Positions 53,141-64,000 of a DNA stretch of 64,000 bases are shown here, in pieces. Under the pieces are notes generated by a model, which ran no database searches, was not told the origin of the DNA, and was given only the letters and a program-made list of their open reading frames with translations. The position numbers were made by a program, and so were the translations under genes. The DNA is from Bacteroidales bacterium (GTDB lineage Bacteria; Bacteroidota; Bacteroidia; Bacteroidales; UBA932), in the NCBI GenBank assembly GCA_017555965.1, contig JAFZFH010000070.1:1-64000 (forward strand). Direction: 5' to 3'. The stretch's first letter is position 1, and every line of letters begins with the position of its first letter.

Positions 53141-54742
53141 TCAATAGCAGTTCTGACTGGTTGTGAAAGTCAATGATTCCCCTGTCTTAGGGTGTCTGAA
53201 GGTGATGCTGAATGCGTGCAGATGCAGGCGAGCGCATGATGATCCTTCTGTCCACACATTGCCGCAGCCCCCGTACAGAAGATCTCCGACGATCGGTCTG
53301 CCGAGACCCAGGGTATGGGATGAGTGGACGCGAAGCTGGTGGGTGCGTCCTGTGTGAGGGTAGAAGAGGATGTCTGTTGTGCCGTCTTCGTTTACTGATG
53401 TGACTTCATATTCTGTCTGTGCAGTCTTTCCTTGCGATCGGTCGGCTTTCTGACGAGGTCTTTCGTCGTAGTCCGGACTGAGCGGCAGATCTACCGACCC
53501 TTTGTCTCCGGCGTTCAGGCCTGGTGCTTCCGGAGAGTGGCCGTTATTGTCGGCAGGACTCAGTCTTGCCATATAGGTCTTCCTGACTGTGTTTTCCTCG
53601 AACTGTTTCTTAAGGGCGGATTCCGATTCTTTTGTCTTTGCGTAGATGATGATTCCGGATGTGTCCATGTCAAGTCTGTGGACGGGGTACAGGCTGATTC
53701 CGAGTTTCTTTTCGAGGGTTTCCTGCAGTGACTCCTTGCCGTCCAGGCCGGGGACTGATGGTACTCCTGACTCCTTGCTGACAATAATTATCTCCTTGTC
53801 TTCATATAACCTTGTGGTCGTCATGTCTTTGTATCCCTCTCTTGTTAAGCCTCCGGCTTTCCATCCTATACCCACGTCGATGCCGAGGCCTTCAAGCATA
53901 TATGAAAGCAGCGGATAACAGCGGGAGGTGCAGGAAGGGTAGAAGTGACCATGGGTGCGAACGGCTGTGGCAGGGGACTGTCCATACCAGAACTCTCCCA
54001 TGGCTACGGGAGTCAGTCCGTTGATGAATGCATGGTTCAGAAGCTTGGGGGCCGCGCAGTCGCCTGTACCTCCAGGAGGCATCAGGCCTTTCTGCTGGAA
54101 GATGTCAAGAATTGACGATTTCTCACCGGCAGCATTATTGACGATATATTGATCGAAGATCCATCTCTGAAGCTCATCTGACATTCCTGCGCGAAGCTTC
54201 TTCAATGAGTCCAGTTCATACTTCTTACGGTTCAGTTCTTCTTCAGCTGCTGCAATCTTCTCCTTCCATCTGTCTTTCGCTCTCTTGATCTCTCCGTTTG
54301 CAAACTGACATTCACTGATGGTCCTGGCTTGCTTCTTACGGAGCTTCAGATCTTGGATTTCCGTTTCCATCTCCTGCATCAATGAAGATCTTCTCTTTTC
54401 TTCTTCTGAAAGACTGATCTCCATTATCCGGGATGTTACAGCAGAGATCTTTGCCTCATGTTCCTTGTAATGTCCGTCAGGTTTCATGAGGTCGTATATA
54501 GGGGGTACAAAGCCTTCTATGATGCTTGTTCCTCCGACGTTTCCTGAGAAGGCGGCAAGGTATTTCTCCTTGCATACAAGTACCCCAAGCATCTTTCCTT
54601 CTGAAAAGCCCTTGGCGATCTCTGCAGGAAGTTCATTGTCGGCAATCATCCTGTCAAGCCGTTCCATGACATCCCGAGCCGCTTCCCTTACGGAAGGGTG
54701 CGGAACGTATCTGAACGGATTTGTGAAGGATGTGGGTGTCAT
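53141..54742 (-). CDS. RluA-family pseudouridine synthase with long N-terminal extension
   Basis: A 533-residue RNA-modifying enzyme. The C-terminal half (from about residue 305) is the RluA catalytic domain, with Asp358 in HRLDMDTSGIIIYAK and later PHTGRTHQLRVHSSH. The N-terminal 300 residues contain a long charged coiled coil (about 110-190) and a region with GTGDCAAPKLLNHA and FWYGQSP, typical of the long RluA proteins of Bacteroidota. The target (23S rRNA or tRNA) is not evident. The start ATG 54742 overlaps the nth stop by four bases (ATGA), which suggests coupling. Confidence 0.88.
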   Translation of the reverse strand: MTPTSFTNPFRYVPHPSVREAARDVMERLDRMIADNELPAEIAKGFSEGKMLGVLVCKEKYLAAFSGNVGGTSIIEGFVPPIYDLMKPDGHYKEHEAKISAVTSRIMEISLSEEEKRRSSLMQEMETEIQDLKLRKKQARTISECQFANGEIKRAKDRWKEKIAAAEEELNRKKYELDSLKKLRAGMSDELQRWIFDQYIVNNAAGEKSSILDIFQQKGLMPPGGTGDCAAPKLLNHAFINGLTPVAMGEFWYGQSPATAVRTHGHFYPSCTSRCYPLLSYMLEGLGIDVGIGWKAGGLTREGYKDMTTTRLYEDKEIIIVSKESGVPSVPGLDGKESLQETLEKKLGISLYPVHRLDMDTSGIIIYAKTKESESALKKQFEENTVRKTYMARLSPADNNGHSPEAPGLNAGDKGSVDLPLSPDYDERPRQKADRSQGKTAQTEYEVTSVNEDGTTDILFYPHTGRTHQLRVHSSHTLGLGRPIVGDLLYGGCGNVWTEGSSCARLHLHAFSITFRHPKTGESLTFTTSQNCY

Positions 54743-55383
54743 ACCTTGACGTTGTTTACAAGATATTCGCGACATATGTCCTGAAGTCCGCAGTTTTCAC
54801 ATTTGGGCTTGCGTGCAGTACATACATATCTGCCGTGCAGAATGAGCCAGTGGTGTGCCTTTGGTCTGAGTTCTGGAGCGAATCCTGCTGTCAGGTCCCT
54901 CTCTACAGCCTCGACTGTAGCTCCGTCTGAAAGCCCGATTCGTCTTGATACTCTGAATACATGGGTATCGACGGCAATTACAGGCTTGTCATAGATTACA
55001 GATGCGATTACATTGGCTGTCTTTCGTCCTACTCCAGGGAGTGTCTCAAGGAGGGATGGCTCTGATGGAACTTCTCCGGCGAAATCCGAGACAAGCTTTG
55101 TGGCCATACCTATCAGATGGCGCGCCTTGTTGTTCGGGAAAGATATTGACTTTATCAGTTCATAGACCTCCTCGAATGTGGCGGATGCCAGATCGGATGG
55201 TTCAGGAAAACGTGCGAAGATCTGCGGTGTATGGATATTTACCCTTTTATCTGTGCATTGCGCAGAAAGTATGACTGCAATAAGGAGGTGGAACGGTGTG
55301 TCATAATGCAACTCCGTCTCGGCGACTTCCATGTTGGCAGAGAACCATTCGGTAACTTTATGGTACAGTTCCTTTTTCCTCAT
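54739..55383 (-). CDS. nth: Endonuclease III
   Basis: A 214-residue bifunctional DNA glycosylase/AP lyase repairing oxidised pyrimidines. It carries the helix-hairpin-helix LPGVGRKTANVIASV with the catalytic Lys, the catalytic Asp in AVDTHVFRVSRRIGL, and the iron-sulfur pattern C-x6-C-x2-C-x5-C near the C-terminus (CTARKPKCENCGLQDIC). Length is standard. It lies two bases after ftsE in a three-gene minus-strand operon. Confidence 0.97.
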   Translation of the reverse strand: MRKKELYHKVTEWFSANMEVAETELHYDTPFHLLIAVILSAQCTDKRVNIHTPQIFARFPEPSDLASATFEEVYELIKSISFPNNKARHLIGMATKLVSDFAGEVPSEPSLLETLPGVGRKTANVIASVIYDKPVIAVDTHVFRVSRRIGLSDGATVEAVERDLTAGFAPELRPKAHHWLILHGRYVCTARKPKCENCGLQDICREYLVNNVKV

Positions 55384-55385
55384 GA

Positions 55386-56099
55386 TCAGATTGTAAGTTC
55401 AAGATCGATTGCTTCGTCAGGGTCCTGCTCATAGCAGGTCTCGTCCTTGCAGACCATGACGCGGCCAGGATATTTTTCGAAGATCTGTCTGTTATGGGTG
55501 ACCATGACTATCGCAGTGCCCTTCTCTTTGTTGATGCCGGTGAGGAGCTTCATGATGCCGTCTGCGGTCTCGTTGTCGAGATTACCGGTAGGCTCGTCGG
55601 CTATGATCACCTGCGGCTCATTGAGGAGGGATCTTGCGATGGCTATGCGCTGTTGTTCACCGCCTGAAAGCTGGTGAGGCATCTTATGGGTCTTGAGTTC
55701 CATCCCTACAGATTCCAGGACAGATCTGATCCTCTTTTTCATTGCCTCCTCATCTTTCCATCCGGTAGCTCTGAGCACGAACAGGAGGTTTTCTTCAACG
55801 CTTCTGTCCATCAGCAGCTGAAAATCCTGGAATACTACGCCCATTTTTCTTCTGAGGTAAGGTATTTCCTTGTCCTTTATGTCCTTAAGAGCAAAACCGC
55901 ATGCTGATCCATGCCCTTTGTGAAGAGGGTTTTCAGCTATGATTGTTCTGATGATGGAGGTCTTGCCTGTTCCTACCTTTCCTACTACATAAACGAAATC
56001 TCCAGGATAAACATCCATGTCGAGATTATAGATCACTGTAGCTTCGCCGTTGATGATGTCGGCGTTTTTGAATGAAATTATGGGAGTCTTGTCTTCCAT
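55386..56099 (-). CDS. ftsE: Cell-division ATP-binding protein FtsE
   Basis: A 237-residue ABC ATPase that with FtsX couples divisome signals to peptidoglycan hydrolysis. The Walker A is [16 protein letters not shown], followed by [14 protein letters not shown], the signature [18 protein letters not shown], Walker [13 protein letters not shown] and MVTHNRQI, in the order typical of FtsE. No ftsX is adjacent. The start is ATG 56099; the earlier ATG at 56123 lies one base after a -7 box and so would be upstream of the transcript start. Confidence 0.9.
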   Translation of the reverse strand: MEDKTPIISFKNADIINGEATVIYNLDMDVYPGDFVYVVGKVGTGKTSIIRTIIAENPLHKGHGSACGFALKDIKDKEIPYLRRKMGVVFQDFQLLMDRSVEENLLFVLRATGWKDEEAMKKRIRSVLESVGMELKTHKMPHQLSGGEQQRIAIARSLLNEPQVIIADEPTGNLDNETADGIMKLLTGINKEKGTAIVMVTHNRQIFEKYPGRVMVCKDETCYEQDPDEAIDLELTI

Positions 56100-56124
56100 G
56101 TCCAAAAAATGAGTTACAAACATA

Positions 56125-56152
56125 CAAATATAGTGGAAAATGGTTAATTTTG
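56125..56152. promoter_or_regulatory. Divergent -7 boxes for the ftsE operon and the TPR gene
   Basis: Minus strand TATATTTG (56132-56125), 25 bases before ftsE ATG. Plus strand TAATTTTG (56145-56152), 32 bases before ATG 56185. -33 elements are not clear. Confidence 0.55.
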
Positions 56153-56184
56153 TAAATTAATATTTAGAGAAACGTATTAACGGG

Positions 56185-59157
56185 ATGAGAATTTTATCAG
56201 CGACATTAGCGGCATTGCTTCTGGCATCCGTCTGTGGATATAAGTCAGAGGCTCAGGAGCTTCGAGACGCCGTCAGATTATATGAAAATTCTATGCTCAG
56301 TCGTGCACGTACTGTATTTGACAGAATGTCGGATGGTGATGCGGCTTCTGATCCGGAAGGATTTTCTGTTTTGAGCCAGGTTCGTTCTGACGTGCCGGGC
56401 TATGAGGAATCCATGGATCATTTCCTTGAAAGAAATCCGCATTCTGTGCATGTGCCGCAGATATTGTGGCACCATGCCATGAATATTTTCGATCAGCAGG
56501 ATTACAAGGCTGCCGGAGAGGTGCTGGGTCAGATCGAAGTTGAAAGACTTCGCAAGAGTCAGCGTGTCGATTACCTGTTCTGCAAGGCATACTGTGATCT
56601 TGAGAATATGAACCTTGACGCGGCAAAGGAAAATTTCATTGAGGTTGAGAAGAGCTCTGTCTCAGATTACTCTATGCCGTCAAGATATGCGTTGGGATAT
56701 ATAAATTATGTTCAGCGTGATTTCTCTGCTGCTGTGGACTGGTTTGAAAAATCAAGAAAAGACAGCCGTTTCTCGCAGATGTCATGCTATTACATCATGG
56801 AAAGCCGTTTCATGTTGGGCGATCATAAGTACGTAACACAGAACGGAGACAAAATGTATCAGACAGTTCCTGAAGAGCGCAGACCTCAGCTTGCAAGAAT
56901 CATTTCTGAGTCATGGCTTGTGTTGGGAGATGCCGATAATGCGAAACGGTTCCTGGAGCTGAATACTCTTGGCGGTGGTCAGGCCAATTCTAGGAAAGAC
57001 TGGTTCTTCCAGGGTTCTGTTCTGTATGGTGTCGAGGATTATAAAGGTGCAATCGACGCTTATACAATGATGGGAGAAAAGCGTGATTCTATCGGTCAGG
57101 TTGCAAACTACCATATGGGTTACAGCTACATCCAGACAAAGAATAAGGTAGCCGCAATGGGTGCTTTCAGGGAAGCTGCAGCTCTTTCTTATGATGTGTC
57201 TGTTGCAGAGGATGCTTACTTCAATTGGGCAAAGCTTGCATTCGACCTTAATGACGACTCGTCAGTATTCCAGGAATATCTCAGACGTTATTCCGACCGT
57301 GAAATTGGAGACAGGATCAATAGTTATATTGCAGTTGCTGCCCTTCATGAGAGGAACTATGAGGCCGCAATCGAGGCATATGACAAGATTGATGATCTTG
57401 ATGATGACATGAGGGCAAATTACATGAAGGCGAATTACCTCAGAGCATCGCAGCTTGTTGCAAGCGGATCATATAGAAAGGCTATTCCGTGTCTGAAGGT
57501 GGCTGCTTATTATTCTCCAAAAGAAAGCAGATTCAATCAGCTTACAAGGTTCTGGCTTGCAGAGTCATATTACAGAAATGACCAGTATAAGGATGCCAGG
57601 GAAGTTTTTACGGATCTGTATAATACTTCTGCTCTTTTTGGAAGTGAGGAATCGTATCTGATATCTTATAATATTGCATACTGTTACTTCAAGGAGAAGG
57701 ATTATCAGGCAGCAGCCAAATGGTTTACTGAATATCTTGGCGAGAAGTATGTTAAGTACAGAAAGGATGCTATGGAAAGAAGGGCAGACTGCCTTTTCAT
57801 CCGCTCAGATTATAAGGCGGCCGCATCTGCATATGATCAGGTTCTTGCAGGCTATTTTGACGTCAATGATATTTATCCATATTATCAGTCTGCACTTTCA
57901 TATGGTCTTGTCAAGAATCAGAACAAGAAGATAGAGATTCTTTCAAATGTTCTTGAGGCATCTCCGGCATCTAAGTTTTATCCGGAGGCTTTGTTTGAAC
58001 TGGGACGTACATATGCAGTCCGTGAGGACGATGACAATGCCTTCAAGTGCTTTACCAAGCTGGTGGAGAATGTGAAAGACAGTTCGTTTGTCGCTCAGGC
58101 ATATATCGAGATGGGTTCCATTGCCAGAAATCAATCACAGTTCAATGACGCTCTTGGCTATTACAAGACGGTGGTTGAGCAGATGCCGCATTCCGGATAT
58201 GCTGAGGATGCTCTCGTCGCTATCGAATCCATCTATCAGACCAAAAATGAGCCAGAGGAGTATCTTGCATATATCGAGACTATCGGAAAGGGCGCAACAA
58301 AGACTGCTGATGAAAAGGAAGACCTTATCTTCAATGCGGCCGAGCAGATTTTCCTCTCAGATAACTTCGAGCGTGCACTTGTTTCACTTCAGTCATACCA
58401 TGATAAATATCCTGGCGGCAGATATTCTTACAAGGCAGATTTCTATATGGCTGAGTCATATAAGAAGCTTGGCCGCTATGAGCAGGCCTGCGATCTTTAC
58501 AGGAAGGTCATTGAAGGCGGCGAGGGCTCGTTTGTGGAACTGTCAATGCTGAATTTCTCGAATATCTCATACAATCTTGAGAAATGGGAGGATGCCTACG
58601 GCGGCTATTCATCTCTTCTTTCGTCTGCTCTTCTTGAGAATAACAAGTTCGTGGCGATGACAGGTATGATGAGGTCGGCATACCGCGGACATGATTGGGC
58701 GAAGGCTCTCGATTGTGCGGACAAACTTCTTTCTGACACGCGTTCGGATGATGCTCTCAAGATTGAGTCCGAGTATGTGAAGGCCAAGTCCTATCTTGCT
58801 ACAAGCCGCAGAGATGAGGCTTTCGAGGTGATGGCTCGTCTTGCAGAGGATGTCACTAATCCATACGGAGCGGAATCTGCATATCTTCTTATCCTTGACT
58901 GCTACGACAGGGGTGAGTTCGAGGAAGTTGAGACCAAGGTGTATGCATTTGCCGATGCCGAGTCGGATCAGGTCTATTGGCTTGCGAAGAGCTTCATCGT
59001 TCTTGGTGATTCGTTCGCTGAACGCGATGATATGGAGCAGGCAAAGGCTACGTTCGAAAGTGTGAGGGACGGTTATGAACCTTCGGGTTCGGATGATGAT
59101 GTACTTGACAATGTCAAGATGCGTCTCGAAAAGATGGAGGCTGTAACTGTGCAGTAA
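56185..59157 (+). CDS. Large secreted tetratricopeptide-repeat protein
   Basis: A 990-residue exported protein: a signal peptide (residues 1-23, cleavage near SEAQ) followed by TPR-like helical repeats over nearly the whole length. Repeated units such as YEAAIEAYDKI, YFKEKDYQAAAKWFTEYL, ALFELGRTYAVREDDDNAF and SYKKLGRYEQACDLYRKVI show the TPR consensus (A, Y and G/A positions). It likely scaffolds a periplasmic or outer-membrane assembly. The next gene, six bases downstream of the TPR stop, encodes an outer-membrane barrel, so the two probably work as a pair. Function is not known. Confidence 0.82.
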   Translation: MRILSATLAALLLASVCGYKSEAQELRDAVRLYENSMLSRARTVFDRMSDGDAASDPEGFSVLSQVRSDVPGYEESMDHFLERNPHSVHVPQILWHHAMNIFDQQDYKAAGEVLGQIEVERLRKSQRVDYLFCKAYCDLENMNLDAAKENFIEVEKSSVSDYSMPSRYALGYINYVQRDFSAAVDWFEKSRKDSRFSQMSCYYIMESRFMLGDHKYVTQNGDKMYQTVPEERRPQLARIISESWLVLGDADNAKRFLELNTLGGGQANSRKDWFFQGSVLYGVEDYKGAIDAYTMMGEKRDSIGQVANYHMGYSYIQTKNKVAAMGAFREAAALSYDVSVAEDAYFNWAKLAFDLNDDSSVFQEYLRRYSDREIGDRINSYIAVAALHERNYEAAIEAYDKIDDLDDDMRANYMKANYLRASQLVASGSYRKAIPCLKVAAYYSPKESRFNQLTRFWLAESYYRNDQYKDAREVFTDLYNTSALFGSEESYLISYNIAYCYFKEKDYQAAAKWFTEYLGEKYVKYRKDAMERRADCLFIRSDYKAAASAYDQVLAGYFDVNDIYPYYQSALSYGLVKNQNKKIEILSNVLEASPASKFYPEALFELGRTYAVREDDDNAFKCFTKLVENVKDSSFVAQAYIEMGSIARNQSQFNDALGYYKTVVEQMPHSGYAEDALVAIESIYQTKNEPEEYLAYIETIGKGATKTADEKEDLIFNAAEQIFLSDNFERALVSLQSYHDKYPGGRYSYKADFYMAESYKKLGRYEQACDLYRKVIEGGEGSFVELSMLNFSNISYNLEKWEDAYGGYSSLLSSALLENNKFVAMTGMMRSAYRGHDWAKALDCADKLLSDTRSDDALKIESEYVKAKSYLATSRRDEAFEVMARLAEDVTNPYGAESAYLLILDCYDRGEFEEVETKVYAFADAESDQVYWLAKSFIVLGDSFAERDDMEQAKATFESVRDGYEPSGSDDDVLDNVKMRLEKMEAVTVQ

Positions 59158-59166
59158 ACTAATTTG

Positions 59167-60954
59167 ATGAATATGAAGACTATATATCGTTGTTTGGCAG
59201 TCGTTGCCGGCCTTGTGTTCTGTGGGATGGCCCATGCTCAGAATCTGGATCCTACCGTGGTTGTAGACAGGGCTTATGAGGGTAAGCTGATGGAGGTGCA
59301 TAAGCCTGCTCTTGAGATGGCTGTACCTGATTCGGTCATGCGTTTTGACCTTGATTTTGACTATTCTGTATTTGACAGCCCATATAAGGGATCATATGAG
59401 TTCAATCCGTATCTGTTGTCGATGAAGCCTTCTTCGGTAACTGATGAGGCCGGTCGTCTTTATCTCAGGGCTGGAGCAGGTTATCAGCTTCGTCCGGAGC
59501 TTGACCTGGTGTGGTCTCCAAAATTCAAGAGTGATGCGTTCAGATTGGATGTGTACGCAGATCACAGGTCTTATGTCGGAGATTATCTTGATCTTGATTT
59601 TGTTAAAATAGGATCGGGCATATATGATCCGTCTGCTCCTGCCTATCTGGAGCCTGGCTGGACTTCATGGAAAGGATATGATCTGAAGACAGATGCTGGA
59701 GTTGCGATGTCCTATGACTGGGCGAAGGGAAAGATCGGGCTTGATATGGGATACTATGGCCTTCATCAGAAGGATCTGAACTGGACGCGAGGTTATAATG
59801 CAGTCGATGCTTCGTTTGATGTGTCGTCTAAAGTGGCGAATATTTATGATTTCCTGTATGATTTGTCTGCAGATTACAGATATGCGTCAGATAATTCAAC
59901 AAACAATTCTGATGAAAGCAGGCAGATAGGAGAGCATAATCTTGATGTCGATTTCCAAATGAGGAAGCATATTAAAGGCGGCAGTGCCTTCAGAGCAGGT
60001 GCGGGACTTGCTTTTGCCGGTTACACTGGCTATGTTGAGAATACTGCTGCTGATATTAACATTACAGCAGGTTATGTCTATCAGAAAGGCATCCTGCATG
60101 CGGATCTGGGTGTCAGGATTTCAAACTATATAGTTGATACTACTGTTGCAGGCTTTGATGTTCCTGCTGCCAATCAGTACGTATATCCGGATGTGAATGT
60201 ACGTGTCAATGTCTTCCCTAAGTTCATGTCTGTATTCGCAAGTGCTGCAGGTGGCCCTAAGGTGAAGTCATATTCTTCGATTCTTGAAGGAAATCATCAC
60301 GCCGAACTGTCTTTCCCGGGTGTGGTGGTATATCAGGCTGGAAAAAATAATATTTACGGATATAAGATGGGTATTGAGGTTGAGAGGGTGTCTCTGGCTG
60401 CCGGCTTAGAAGGTCGTATAGGCTCGAACTTCAGTTACAGCCTCTTTGGTGAATATACCGATTATGCTTCCGGAATGCTTGATGCTGCCGTATATTTTGT
60501 TACGACATCCTCAAGTTTTTGCTCTGTTGCTCCTGGGGTAGAATACCTTCCATATAAGAAGGCGTCTGCCTCATTCAACTGGGGATGGAACAGCGACAGT
60601 TTCGCATCATATGGAAATGTCACTTATACTGCTGCTTTCGGTGATGTACTGGACAAGAACTGGAACGCTTTCAGACCGGCTGCATTGACAGGTGAAGTCT
60701 CGTTCGTGTATAATTACAAGAAGCGTATCTTCGGAGGTGTTACATGTGATTTCTCGACCAGCAGGGTAACTGGTGATCCGCTCCTTGCCATACCTGGATA
60801 TGCTGATCTCGGAGTCATTCTTGAGTATGTGACAGTACGTAATCTGTCGTTCTGGGCAAAGGGAGGTAACCTTCTGGGCATGAACATCCAGCGCAATCCT
60901 GCATACATTGTTGATGACCCTTATTTCACTCTCGGAATATGCCTGAATCTATAG
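59167..60954 (+). CDS. Outer-membrane beta-barrel protein (TonB-receptor-like, no plug seen)
   Basis: A 595-residue exported protein: a signal peptide ending GMAHAQ, then a short N-terminal region and alternating amphipathic strands rich in Tyr, Gly and Asp through the C-terminus, which ends YFTLGICLNL, a barrel-type final strand. It resembles barrel domains of TonB-dependent receptors but is shorter and has no visible plug domain or TonB box. Start is ATG 59167 or 59173; a TTG at 59164 is disfavoured. It is co-transcribed with the TPR gene, and the pair may form an envelope complex. Confidence 0.75.
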   Translation: MNMKTIYRCLAVVAGLVFCGMAHAQNLDPTVVVDRAYEGKLMEVHKPALEMAVPDSVMRFDLDFDYSVFDSPYKGSYEFNPYLLSMKPSSVTDEAGRLYLRAGAGYQLRPELDLVWSPKFKSDAFRLDVYADHRSYVGDYLDLDFVKIGSGIYDPSAPAYLEPGWTSWKGYDLKTDAGVAMSYDWAKGKIGLDMGYYGLHQKDLNWTRGYNAVDASFDVSSKVANIYDFLYDLSADYRYASDNSTNNSDESRQIGEHNLDVDFQMRKHIKGGSAFRAGAGLAFAGYTGYVENTAADINITAGYVYQKGILHADLGVRISNYIVDTTVAGFDVPAANQYVYPDVNVRVNVFPKFMSVFASAAGGPKVKSYSSILEGNHHAELSFPGVVVYQAGKNNIYGYKMGIEVERVSLAAGLEGRIGSNFSYSLFGEYTDYASGMLDAAVYFVTTSSSFCSVAPGVEYLPYKKASASFNWGWNSDSFASYGNVTYTAAFGDVLDKNWNAFRPAALTGEVSFVYNYKKRIFGGVTCDFSTSRVTGDPLLAIPGYADLGVILEYVTVRNLSFWAKGGNLLGMNIQRNPAYIVDDPYFTLGICLNL

Positions 60955-60974
60955 GTTTTCCGATAAAAAATTAC

Positions 60975-60982
60975 TATATTTG
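60975..60982 (+). promoter_or_regulatory. -7 box of gyrB
   Basis: TATATTTG with about 50 bases to the ATG at 61033. No good -33 element. Confidence 0.55.
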
Positions 60983-61017
60983 TCCGTTTGTTATGCGACA
61001 ATAAAACGAGATAATAA

Positions 61018-63024
<2,007 letters not shown>

Positions 63025-63027
63025 TTT

Positions 63028-63047
63028 TTGCCGCCTTCGGGCGGCAA
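63028..63047 (+). other. UUCG-tetraloop hairpin between gyrB and the HD gene
   Basis: TTGCCGCC-TTCG-GGCGGCAA: eight base pairs with a very stable tetraloop, four bases after the gyrB stop. There is no T-run behind it, so it looks like a stability or attenuation element rather than a full terminator. Confidence 0.65.
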
Positions 63048-63060
63048 TATCACTTTTATT

Positions 63061-64000
63061 ATGGAGAAGATCAATTTCCCGAAGAAGTTTAAGGTTTATC
63101 TGCCGCTGATCATAATTTTCCTGATTCTCGTCGCGCTCATGCCGAGAAGTTCAAGATTCGGATATGATTACAAGAAGGGTACTCCTTGGAAATACGAGAC
63201 GCTGATAGCTCAGTTTGATTTCCCTATTCTCAAGACTGACGAACAGTATCAGAGAGAACTTGAAAATGCAGGCTCCCGCGTCATTCCTTATTACAGATAT
63301 GATGCAAAAGTCGCTTCTAAAGGTGCTGAGCGCCTGTCTGCATTGGATATGGGTGCATTCGACAGTTTCGAGAATGTTGTTTCTGAAGCAATTTCTGATA
63401 TTTATGCAGTAGGTGTGATTTCCGCTTCTGCCGTACAGGATCCAGATGCAGTAGTATATGTCCAGAAAGACAGACGTGCGGCAAAGGTTCCTCTGAGTGA
63501 GGTCTATACCTTGGATCAAGCTTACGGAATACTGAAAGAGAGACTCTCCAATTCGTATCAGGAACACGACTTTGATTCTTTATATGCTGCTGTCGGTCTG
63601 GACAGGATCATAGAACCTAACCTTGTCTTCGACCAGCAGACGACGGATCTTGTGCACGAGGAGAGTTATGATCATATTTCACGTACTCAGGGAGTTGTCC
63701 GTTCTGGATTGGTTGTAGTCTCAGAGGGTGAGATGGTTACAGCTGAAGTTGAACAGCTTCTTGATTCCTACAAGGCGGAGTATGATGCTAACGTCGGATA
63801 CGAGGGTTCCCGCAACATTCTTTGGACCGGTAATGCGTTGATATCATTCTTTCTGGTGCTGCTTCTCTTTCTGGCACTTTATTACTGCAATAGTGGAATT
63901 TTTGAGGAGTATAACAAGTACCTGTACATTCTGATGGTCTTCCTGCTGTCAGCGGTAGGTACTTCTATGGTCGCGAAGACAGATCCGGGTCTCTTCTATA
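63061..64000 (+). CDS. 7TM-HD family phosphohydrolase, N-terminal part (runs off the window)
   Basis: The first 313 residues of a larger protein. A single N-terminal membrane helix (about 12-27, LPLIIIFLILVALMP), then an extracytoplasmic 7TMR-HDED-type domain (about 30-255), then the first helices of the membrane bundle (FFLVLLLFLALYYC and YILMVFLLSAVGTSMVA). This layout matches PgpH-like enzymes, which hydrolyse cyclic di-AMP or related dinucleotides through a cytoplasmic HD domain that would lie beyond the right edge. The ATG at 63061 is 36 bases after gyrB. The HD motif itself is not visible here. Confidence 0.85.
   Translation, partial: MEKINFPKKFKVYLPLIIIFLILVALMPRSSRFGYDYKKGTPWKYETLIAQFDFPILKTDEQYQRELENAGSRVIPYYRYDAKVASKGAERLSALDMGAFDSFENVVSEAISDIYAVGVISASAVQDPDAVVYVQKDRRAAKVPLSEVYTLDQAYGILKERLSNSYQEHDFDSLYAAVGLDRIIEPNLVFDQQTTDLVHEESYDHISRTQGVVRSGLVVVSEGEMVTAEVEQLLDSYKAEYDANVGYEGSRNILWTGNALISFFLVLLLFLALYYCNSGIFEEYNKYLYILMVFLLSAVGTSMVAKTDPGLFY

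Noticed and set aside
58609..59301. 230-residue minus-strand frame
   Set aside because: Antisense of the TPR and barrel genes; no independent support.

Overview
The window is a chromosome segment from a bacterium of the order Bacteroidales (phylum Bacteroidota). The evidence is Bacteroidota-type promoters (a TAnnTTTG -7 box, often with TTG or TTTG 19-20 bases upstream), a tmRNA tag ending NNSYALAA, an UpxY-type NusG paralogue in front of a polysaccharide operon, GSCFA, DUF486 and type B L31 genes, and near absence of Shine-Dalgarno sequences. I cannot name the genus.

Region 1 (1-30.8 kb) is one co-directional exopolysaccharide/capsule locus. It begins after the 3' part of ssrA (tmRNA) with an UpxY-like antiterminator, followed by a promoter and a roughly 170-base untranslated leader. 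About 26 tightly packed genes run to a strong hairpin terminator at 30.75 kb. They encode a membrane-bound UDP-sugar 4,6-dehydratase, Wza-like and Wzz-like export proteins, RfbA and RfbB, a Wzx-like flippase, a VioA-like aminotransferase, two ATP-grasp enzymes (one fused to a GNAT domain) around a DegT-like protein, a secreted lipoprotein hydrolase, GT2 and GT4 glycosyltransferases, an EpsG-like polymerase, a PglD-like acetyltransferase, a small acyl-carrier-protein pathway (two ACPs, two SDRs, an AMP-forming ligase, a KAS III), a second hexapeptide acyltransferase, a PglC/WcaJ-like initiating transferase, an uncharacterised nucleotidyltransferase, an MBL-fold protein, a PglE-like aminotransferase and a UDP-glucose dehydrogenase. 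My model is a polymer started on a bacillosamine-type sugar and containing a dTDP-derived 4-amino-4,6-dideoxyhexose and a hexuronic acid. The amino groups would carry unusual acyl or aminoacyl substituents made in situ.

Region 2 (30.8-42.4 kb) is mostly housekeeping on both strands: formate-THF ligase, an aspartate-type aminotransferase, mannose-1-phosphate guanylyltransferase, a 47-residue basic protein, SRP protein Ffh, diaminopimelate decarboxylase, a membrane-anchored AraC regulator, a small lipoprotein, a GntR(YtrA)-ABC operon with a clear palindromic operator, and a GSCFA protein.

Region 3 (42.4-64 kb) carries a 5'-nucleotidase-like lipoprotein, a GH3 glucosidase, dUTPase, MurF, glycerate kinase, tRNA-Glu(CUC), a DUF486 membrane protein, a phosphoglucosamine mutase-type enzyme, a NamZ/DUF1343 protein, L31 type B, an RluA-type pseudouridine synthase, endonuclease III, FtsE, a large TPR protein with an outer-membrane barrel partner, GyrB, and the start of a 7TM-HD phosphohydrolase that runs off the right edge.

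No insertion sequence, CRISPR array, rRNA or prophage was seen. Small dispersed palindromic repeats occur in intergenic DNA, and one forms the end of a coding region. No gene-free stretch exceeds 300 bases.
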